The notes below the pieces were generated by a model. That model had not been told where the DNA came from, did no database searches, and saw nothing but the letters and a program-made list of their open reading frames with translations. 10,685 nt of DNA. Source: an uncultured Lachnospiraceae bacterium. Its GTDB lineage: Bacteria; Bacillota_A; Clostridia; Lachnospirales; Lachnospiraceae. Below, piece by piece: positions 5,617-10,685 of this stretch (position 1 is its first letter; each line of letters opens with the position of its first letter). Made by a program: the position numbers and the translations under genes. The stretch spans positions 1-10,685 of the forward strand of contig CADBNG010000030.1 in the NCBI GenBank assembly GCA_902795985.1, given 5' to 3'.

Positions 5617-6990
5617 TCAGGGCAGGTCCTTCAGCCACCCGACGATTTCGGAAAAGCCCATGAAATGTGAAGCTTTTACCAGCAGCACATCCCCGTCCCG
5701 AAGGAAGTCCGGCAGCCATTTGAAAAGCTCTTCTTTTGCGGCGAAACATTCCGTCCGAAGGCCGGGATCTCCTGCGGCTTCGACTGCCCCGCGGATGATT
5801 TCACGGCTTTCTTCGCCTACGGTCAGCACCGCGTCAATGGGCTGTTTCCCGGCGAAAAGTCCGGTTTCGTAATGAAGCCGGGCCGACTGCTCTCCCAGTT
5901 CGCCCATGTCGCCGAGGATCGCGATTTTCCGTCCATTCCGGAATCCCGCCAGAGACGCCAGGGCGGCTTTCATGGACATGGGATTGGCGTTATAGCAGTC
6001 GTCGATCACGGTAAAACGACCGGTTTTCAGGATGTTGAAGCGTCCGTCGATGGTCCGGTACGCGCGGATCCCCTCCGCAATTTCCTCCGGAGAAATGCCA
6101 AGCAGCCGTCCGGCTGCCGCGGCAGCAAGGGCATTGCGGATCATATGCTCCCCCGGAAGGGACACTTCCGTCCGTACGGACGCATCCGGCATGAGGATGG
6201 TAAACCGGCTGCCTCCTTCTTCCGTTTTCTCAATGTCCGCTGCCCGGTAATCATTCTGTTCGGACAGTCCGTAAAATACGGGCGGGAATCCATTCACTTC
6301 CTGAACCTTGCGAAGAAGCTCATCGTCCCCGTTCAGCACCACTCTTCCGCCGGGGCGAAGATGATCGAACATTTCCGTTTTGGCGCGGAAAACTCCCGGC
6401 CGGTCCCCGAGGTTTTCCAGATGACAGTCCCCGATATTGGTAAAGATTCCGACAGTCGGCCGGGCAATGCGGGCAAGGCGGTGCATCTGGCCGAAATCAT
6501 CGATCCCGAGTTCCAGAACCGCGGCCTCATCCTCCGGCTGAAGGCGGAAAACCGTCAGCGGAAGTCCCAGTTCATTGTTGAAATTCGCTTCGGTTTTCAG
6601 CACGCGCAGCCGTCTTGAAAGCACCATGGCCGTCAGTTCCTTCGTGCTGGTTTTGCCCACAGAACCGGCCACTGCAAGAACCGGGATTCCGGAAAGTTCC
6701 AGCATCGCTGCCGCGATATTCCCCAGGGCTTCGACGGTATTCTCAACCGTAAGCACCGGAATTCCCGGGTCCGGAATGGGACGTTCGCATAAAACCGCGG
6801 AAGCGCCAAGGGACGCTGCGGACGGGGCATAATCATGCCCGTCGGAGTTTTCTCCTTTTATACATGCAAAAAGGCTTCCTTCACAAGCCTTTCTGCTGTC
6901 TGTAGTAATGGATGTAATGACAGGATCGGCAGTACCGGTCAGCGTACCGTTCGCTGCCCGCGCGATCTGTCCTAATGTCATTGGAATCAT
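5617..6990 (-). CDS. murF: UDP-N-acetylmuramoyl-tripeptide--D-alanyl-D-alanine ligase (MurF)
   Basis: This cytoplasmic Mur ligase adds D-Ala-D-Ala to UDP-MurNAc-tripeptide with ATP, the last soluble step of peptidoglycan precursor synthesis. Its 457 residues are the normal MurF length with three domains. The N-terminal substrate domain includes DSRK (31-34). The central ATPase domain has the P-loop GSVGKTSTKE (109-118) and the MurF signature ANFNNELGLPLT (135-146). The C-terminal domain has DDCYNANPMSM (330-340) and ILGDMGELG (358-366). The ATG at 6990 was chosen because the first residues MIPMTLGQIA align with MurF N-termini and GAGG lies 5 nt upstream; a longer reading to 7137 would lie inside ddl. 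It follows the ddl stop by 20 nt and is the last gene before the terminator at 5514-5553. Coupling with ddl, which supplies its dipeptide substrate, makes functional sense. Confidence 0.96.
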   Translation of the reverse strand: MIPMTLGQIARAANGTLTGTADPVITSITTDSRKACEGSLFACIKGENSDGHDYAPSAASLGASAVLCERPIPDPGIPVLTVENTVEALGNIAAAMLELSGIPVLAVAGSVGKTSTKELTAMVLSRRLRVLKTEANFNNELGLPLTVFRLQPEDEAAVLELGIDDFGQMHRLARIARPTVGIFTNIGDCHLENLGDRPGVFRAKTEMFDHLRPGGRVVLNGDDELLRKVQEVNGFPPVFYGLSEQNDYRAADIEKTEEGGSRFTILMPDASVRTEVSLPGEHMIRNALAAAAAGRLLGISPEEIAEGIRAYRTIDGRFNILKTGRFTVIDDCYNANPMSMKAALASLAGFRNGRKIAILGDMGELGEQSARLHYETGLFAGKQPIDAVLTVGEESREIIRGAVEAAGDPGLRTECFAAKEELFKWLPDFLRDGDVLLVKASHFMGFSEIVGWLKDLP

Positions 6991-7010
6991 AACAACCTCA
7001 TTATCGTTCT

Positions 7011-8024
7011 TTAAAGTCCCAGAAGCAGTTCGCAAAGATCCGCGTAACCGATGCCCCTTGCCCGGGCTTCCTGCGGAATCAGGCTGGTCGGCGTCATTCC
7101 CGGAAGGGTGTTGGCCTCCAGACAGTAAATCTTCCACTCTTCGTCCATGATAAAATCCATGCGTCCATATCCGCTGATGGACAGAGCTCTGACGGCGTCC
7201 AGGGCGATTTTCTGCATCTCACGGGCTTTTTCTTCCGGAAGATCCGCCGGGCAGACTTCCGTTGTATTTCCGTTGTATTTGTTTTCGTAATCATAGAATC
7301 CTTCCGGGACAATGATTTCCACCACCGGATAGGCTTCGCCCGCGATCACGGCAACGGAGAATTCCCGGCCCCGGATAAACGTTTCGACCAGCACGCGTTC
7401 TTCATATTCGAACGCCCCCGCAAGAGCGGCCCGGTATTCTTCCTCCGTACCCGCGATATCCACTCCGACGCTGGAGCCGCCGCAAAGGGGTTTGACAACG
7501 ACCGGAAGCGTCAGCCCGAAACGGGCGAGGGACTTGTCTTCATCCGTCCGGCGGATTACGGATCCTTTCGGTGTCGGTACGCCGAAATAATTGAAAAGGA
7601 TTTTCGTCAGGCCCTTATCCATCGCCAGCGCGCTGCCGACATAACCGCAGCCGGAGTACCGGATCCCGAACAGGTCAAAGGCCGCCTGAACCTTTCCGTC
7701 CTCTCCGTTCGCTCCGTGAAGGGCCATAAAAACGGCGTCCGCTTCGCTGCAGAGCCGGATCACATTCGGGCCGAAAAAAGCAGGCCGTTTTTCCGCTTCT
7801 TCCCGTACGGCTCCGGATCGGTCCTGCATATATGCGGCGGCCGCGTCGATATCCTGTTCTTCCGAAAAGGCCGCGGCGGCCTGTTCGTCCGCGCAGCCGT
7901 CATAGACGTCCAACAGGAAGGTATGATGTCCTTTTTCCCGCAGGGCACGGGCGGCACCGCTGCCCGAAACGATCGATATTTCGCGTTCCGTGCTGGTACC
8001 GCCGGCCAGAATAATAATATTCAT
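7011..8024 (-). CDS. ddl: D-alanine--D-alanine ligase
   Basis: This ATP-grasp enzyme joins two D-Ala to form the dipeptide used by MurF. Length is 337 residues, within the usual range. Visible landmarks are GGTSTEREIS with the catalytic Glu at E13, HGANGEDG (103-110), the glycine-rich ATP loop KPLCGGSSVGV (178-188), the omega-loop FYDYENKY (243-250) and the metal-binding end EANTLPGM (303-310). Y250 sits where E. coli DdlB has Tyr216 and VanA-type ligases differ, so the enzyme should make D-Ala-D-Ala and not D-Ala-D-Lac or D-Ser. The start ATG at 8024 has GGAGA 5 nt upstream. It begins 22 nt after the L,D-transpeptidase stop and ends 20 nt before murF, consistent with one transcript. Nothing appears damaged. 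Confidence 0.96.
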   Translation of the reverse strand: MNIIILAGGTSTEREISIVSGSGAARALREKGHHTFLLDVYDGCADEQAAAAFSEEQDIDAAAAYMQDRSGAVREEAEKRPAFFGPNVIRLCSEADAVFMALHGANGEDGKVQAAFDLFGIRYSGCGYVGSALAMDKGLTKILFNYFGVPTPKGSVIRRTDEDKSLARFGLTLPVVVKPLCGGSSVGVDIAGTEEEYRAALAGAFEYEERVLVETFIRGREFSVAVIAGEAYPVVEIIVPEGFYDYENKYNGNTTEVCPADLPEEKAREMQKIALDAVRALSISGYGRMDFIMDEEWKIYCLEANTLPGMTPTSLIPQEARARGIGYADLCELLLGL

Positions 8025-8046
8025 AAAATCTCCATGTTCTCCGGAA

Positions 8047-9504
8047 TCAACCGGCGATCAGTTCTTCCCAGGGATCCGGTCCGTGGACCTGGTCCAGGGA
8101 ATAATAGACAACGACAGGATCGCCGATTTCTGAGTGGTCGAAGATAATCTGAACCGGCTCGTACGGCGTATTCAGGCATCCATGGCTTCCGGCGTTGAGA
8201 TAGGTATCCGGAAGGTAGCTGTCCGCCGGCTGCCAGCTGGCGTCATGGATCCCGCACTCCCCGTTAAACGGCATCCAGTATTCCGAGAAAGCATCCGGGA
8301 ATGTAGTGAACCACCAGTCGTTCTTTTTCGCGTCGATCGCCCAGACGCTGCCGGACGGGGTCGCGCGTCCGAGGTTCACGCATCCGGAAATGATGGGCGT
8401 TGTAGTCAGGAGCTCGCCCTGATAATAGTACCAGAGGGTCTGTGTGGAAATGCAGACCTCCACATAGGTGTTTCCGATATCATTGGTCGAGCGGTCGTTC
8501 GCGGTATAGATATAAGCAGGCTGAGTGGTCATTTCCGACCCCTGGTAAATATACTGGATCAGCTGTGCCGTAGTTTCCTCCGTATCCATATACCAGCCGT
8601 AGTCTCCGCCGCCTTCCAGCTCGATTTCCACGCCGTAGGAGGTCATAAAGGTTCTTGGAAGGCCGAATGTGTCCGTCGCATAGGCCATCTCATCCACCCA
8701 GGCAGCGACCTTTGTCTCATCGACGGAACAGGATCCGTCGGCATTTTTCACCAGCCAGCCCCGGATCAGATCCTTGTCCGCATGCCACTGGCGATCTACA
8801 AAATCAAAGGTGATGTCCGCATGAATCATCCGGTTGCTGGATTCGCAGGCCGCCACAAGGGAGGGCGTATCGGAAACAATTTCCGGCTCCAGATAAATCC
8901 CGTTCGCGTCCAGATCGATTTCCGTTGTGGAGGAATTGACCGCATCCCGGATCAGGGAAGTAAAGCGGTCTTTGTCAAGCTCATTTCCCTTTACTTCGGG
9001 AACGATGTAAAAGCCTTCTTCGTTCTCATCCACGTAAGCATTCTGCGCTTTCTGTACCGCGGAATCATCCATGCACTTCAGTTCATCCAGAAGATACGGC
9101 AGATAGTTCTCATCGTAGCTGTAAGCCGTCGGCAGCGTATGGTCCTGATGGGAATTCAGATAATACTGCCACATTTCCGTATCCTGGTTTTCCAGCAGCT
9201 TATCAACGCTTCCGTCATCGATATACTGAAGTCCCAGCTCCGCGCCGGTGATCTGCTCTGTGGTCCCGCCCCGTTCATTAATGGTCAGGGTGTAATCATC
9301 CACATAATCCTGCATGGCTTTTTTAGCCTGCGCAGCAGTCATCTGGGAACAGTCCATTCCGTTGATAAACGTTCCGGGCATGAATTTGTCCGAAAAATAC
9401 TTTTCTCCGTAATCATTGATCATCCCGGATGCATAGGAATGAACGGCAATAATGCCGGCAACCGAGGCAATGATGACAATCAGCGCAACCCTTACGTTTT
9501 TCAT
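8047..9504 (-). CDS. L,D-transpeptidase, YkuD catalytic domain (Ldt-fm-like), membrane anchored
   Basis: This enzyme forms 3-3 peptidoglycan cross-links outside the membrane using an active-site cysteine. Its 485 residues start with a signal anchor (about 5-25). Residues ~40-330 look like the peptidoglycan-binding type N-terminal region, with FINGMDCSQMTAAQA at 46-60. The YkuD domain spans ~346-475. The catalytic signature is complete: H420 in GIHDASW and S440-H441-G442-C443 followed by LN, with 23 residues from H420 to C443. Size, layout and residue numbering closely resemble Enterococcus faecium Ldt-fm, which resists penicillins and can bypass D,D-transpeptidases. The ATG at 9504 is the only sensible start because a TAA lies two codons upstream, but no good ribosome binding site is present and a hairpin ends 14 nt before it. 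It is first in the operon with ddl and murF. Carboxypeptidase or protein-attachment activity is less likely but possible. Confidence 0.93.
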   Translation of the reverse strand: MKNVRVALIVIIASVAGIIAVHSYASGMINDYGEKYFSDKFMPGTFINGMDCSQMTAAQAKKAMQDYVDDYTLTINERGGTTEQITGAELGLQYIDDGSVDKLLENQDTEMWQYYLNSHQDHTLPTAYSYDENYLPYLLDELKCMDDSAVQKAQNAYVDENEEGFYIVPEVKGNELDKDRFTSLIRDAVNSSTTEIDLDANGIYLEPEIVSDTPSLVAACESSNRMIHADITFDFVDRQWHADKDLIRGWLVKNADGSCSVDETKVAAWVDEMAYATDTFGLPRTFMTSYGVEIELEGGGDYGWYMDTEETTAQLIQYIYQGSEMTTQPAYIYTANDRSTNDIGNTYVEVCISTQTLWYYYQGELLTTTPIISGCVNLGRATPSGSVWAIDAKKNDWWFTTFPDAFSEYWMPFNGECGIHDASWQPADSYLPDTYLNAGSHGCLNTPYEPVQIIFDHSEIGDPVVVYYSLDQVHGPDPWEELIAG

Positions 9505-9518
9505 AACGAATTACCAAA

Positions 9519-9583
9519 CTGCAGGCGCCGCTCCGTCTGTACCGTATCTGTCCCGGTACAGCAGGATTGAAAAACGCCTGCAG
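9519..9583 (-). promoter_or_regulatory. Nested hairpins in the leader of the L,D-transpeptidase gene
   Basis: An outer perfect 9-bp inverted repeat, CTGCAGGCG (9519-9527) and CGCCTGCAG (9575-9583), encloses an inner perfect 8-bp repeat, CTGTACCG (9537-9544) and CGGTACAG (9554-9561), with a 9-nt loop. GCAGG at 9561-9565 can also pair with CCTGC at 9577-9581, which would exclude the outer stem. The structure ends 14 nt before the ATG at 9504. No T-run follows on the minus strand, so it is not a simple terminator. Control of translation or of read-through from upstream is plausible but unproven. Confidence 0.55.
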
Positions 9584-9621
9584 CTCTCTTTCATAATCTG
9601 AAGTTCTTCAATCCGTCATCC

Positions 9622-9638
9622 ACGGACTGCCGGTCCGT
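9622..9638 (-). repeat. Small hairpin directly after the aminotransferase stop codon
   Basis: ACGGAC (9622-9627) and GTCCGT (9633-9638) form a perfect 6-bp stem with a 5-nt loop, touching the aminotransferase stop codon at 9639-9641. No T-run follows on the minus strand. It could protect the 3' end or be a weak terminator; it could equally be chance. Confidence 0.35.
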
Positions 9639-10685
9639 TTACTGACGCTCGGCGATCAGCTTCTCCAGACTGGCAATCTTTACACAGATGGCAAACAGAT
9701 AGGAAGCCTTTTCCAGTTCATCCAGCTCGGGCATGCTAGGAGCGATCCGGATATTGCTGTCATGCGGATCGTTGTGATAAGGATAGGTAGCACCCGCGCC
9801 GGTAAGAACCAGACCGGCCTCTTTTGCCATGTTCACTATTTTTTTCGCGCATCCTTCCAGCGCGTCGAAGGACATGAAATATCCTCCTCTCGGTAAAGTA
9901 TAACTGCAAATGCCGCAGCCGTCCAGTTCTTTTCGGAGGATCTCATCCACCAGGAGGAATTTCGGCGCCATCAAAGCGGCATGTTTTTCCATCTGCGCTT
10001 CAATCCCCTTGAAATCTTTGAAGAATCGCACATGCCGCAGCTGGTTGATTTTGTCATGGCTGATGATCTGGTAGGACATATGCTTTTTGATCTCGGCGAT
10101 ATTGGCCGGCGAAGAAGCAATGGCGGAAATCCCGGCGCCGGCGAAGGTGATTTTGGATGTCGACGCGAAAAGGAAAACCATGTCCGGATGGCCGTTTGCC
10201 GCGCAGCGCTCCAGGATATTCTCCAGATGGTCCGTTTCACCGGATTCAAAATAGAGGTGGTGCACCGCATAGGCATTATCCCAGAAAATCCGGAAATCCG
10301 GCGCGGCGGGGGTCAGCTTCGCGAAACGCTCCACAACCTCCGGCGAATAGGTGATGCCCTGGGGATTTGAGTACTTCGGCACGCACCAGATGCCCTTCAC
10401 CAGAGGATCATTATTCACATACTCTTCCACCAGGTCCATGTCCGGACCGTCTTCCTTCATCGGAATGTTGATCATTTCAGCGCCGAAATACTCCGTAACG
10501 CCGAAGTGACGGTCATATCCGGGGACCGGGCAGAGGAATTTAATCTTTTCCAGTTTGGACCAGGGTGTATTTCCAAGGTAGCCGTGCGTATAACCGCGGG
10601 ATACGGTATCGAACATAATGGTCAGGCTCGCGTTGCCGCAGACAATGGTCTGTTCCGCCGGAGCGCCCATCATATCGCCCATCAG
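9639..10685 (-). CDS. MocR-type (PF12897) aminotransferase, aspartate aminotransferase-like, N-terminus missing
   Basis: This PLP-dependent fold type I aminotransferase is cut by the window edge; 348 residues remain, and full-length relatives are about 420-430, so some 80 N-terminal residues are missing. Visible landmarks, numbered from the ATG at 10682, are PGYDRHF (54-60), VPKYSNPQGITYS (101-113, the conserved Asn contacting PLP), WDNAYAVHH (134-142, Asp and Tyr of the cofactor site), FASTSKITFAGAG (172-184, K177 as the Schiff-base lysine) and NIRIAPSMP near the end with the carboxylate-binding Arg. The VPKYSNPQGITYS and STSKITFAG wording is typical of the PF12897 class (aspartate aminotransferase subgroup Ic), not of ordinary class I enzymes. 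The substrate cannot be fixed from sequence; aspartate/2-oxoglutarate is the likeliest. No membrane segment or DNA-binding domain is seen in the visible part. It is 134 nt upstream of the L,D-transpeptidase on the same strand. Confidence 0.9.
   Translation of the reverse strand: MMGDMMGAPAEQTIVCGNASLTIMFDTVSRGYTHGYLGNTPWSKLEKIKFLCPVPGYDRHFGVTEYFGAEMINIPMKEDGPDMDLVEEYVNNDPLVKGIWCVPKYSNPQGITYSPEVVERFAKLTPAAPDFRIFWDNAYAVHHLYFESGETDHLENILERCAANGHPDMVFLFASTSKITFAGAGISAIASSPANIAEIKKHMSYQIISHDKINQLRHVRFFKDFKGIEAQMEKHAALMAPKFLLVDEILRKELDGCGICSYTLPRGGYFMSFDALEGCAKKIVNMAKEAGLVLTGAGATYPYHNDPHDSNIRIAPSMPELDELEKASYLFAICVKIASLEKLIAERQ

Noticed and set aside
5408..5749. Longer N-terminus for the VTC protein starting at 5749
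   Set aside because: It crosses the murF terminator and part of murF, and the added residues are unlike the VTC family.
6991..7137. Longer N-terminus for MurF starting at 7137
   Set aside because: The extension lies in the out-of-frame end of ddl; MurF homology begins at 6990 with its own GAGG site.
7011..8024. Possibility that the ligase is a Van-type D-Ala-D-Lac or D-Ser resistance ligase
   Set aside because: The omega-loop keeps the FYDYENKY form with Tyr250, as in housekeeping Ddl, and the gene is in an operon with murF, with no vanH- or vanX-like neighbour.
8134..9570. A 478-residue open frame on the plus strand opposite the L,D-transpeptidase
   Set aside because: It is antisense to a complete gene with intact catalytic motifs; the translation shows no domain and starts inside the ldt coding region without start signals.
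9514..9590. Nested hairpins upstream of ldt as the terminator of the aminotransferase gene
   Set aside because: No T-run follows either stem on the minus strand and the structure touches the ldt start region, so a leader element fits better.

Overview
The window looks like a chromosomal piece of a low-to-mid GC Gram-positive bacterium, most likely a clostridial Bacillota of Lachnospiraceae type. Supporting this are sigma-A-like promoters, GGAGG-type ribosome binding sites, a MurT/GatD lipid II amidation gene, an L,D-transpeptidase of the Enterococcus Ldt-fm type, and a VTC / DUF4956 / Cthe_2159-family lipoprotein cluster, with no outer-membrane genes. The taxonomic placement is inferred from gene content and not proven.

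Layout from left to right. (1) Positions 1-1469, minus strand: the MurT subunit of lipid II isoglutaminyl synthase, which runs without a stop codon into the first residues of GatD at the window edge. (2) Positions 1470-1607: a compact divergent promoter region. (3) Positions 1608-2240, plus strand: an orphan protein with six membrane segments, followed by a non-coding gap holding two inverted repeats. (4) Positions 5407 to 2456, minus strand: a three-gene operon in the order VTC-domain polymerase, DUF4956 membrane protein, Cthe_2159-type beta-helix lipoprotein. (5) Positions 9504 to 5617, minus strand: a cell-wall operon in the order L,D-transpeptidase, D-Ala-D-Ala ligase (ddl), murF. It is closed by a clear intrinsic terminator at 5514-5553. 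(6) Positions 10685 to 9639, minus strand: the C-terminal part of a MocR-type (PF12897) aminotransferase that enters from beyond the window.

The theme is envelope construction. Ddl makes D-Ala-D-Ala and MurF adds it to the UDP-MurNAc-tripeptide. MurT/GatD would amidate D-Glu of lipid II, and the L,D-transpeptidase can cross-link the finished wall at the third residue of the stem peptide. The VTC / DUF4956 / lipoprotein operon probably makes or places a polyanionic or surface component, but its substrate cannot be read from the sequence.

The most noteworthy items are the in-frame MurT-GatD junction with a possible internal GatD start, the nested and alternatively pairing hairpins directly upstream of the L,D-transpeptidase, the stem in the leader of the VTC operon, and the AT-only inverted repeat downstream of the lipoprotein gene. 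No mobile element, CRISPR array, tRNA or rRNA was seen, and no clearly novel system is demonstrated.
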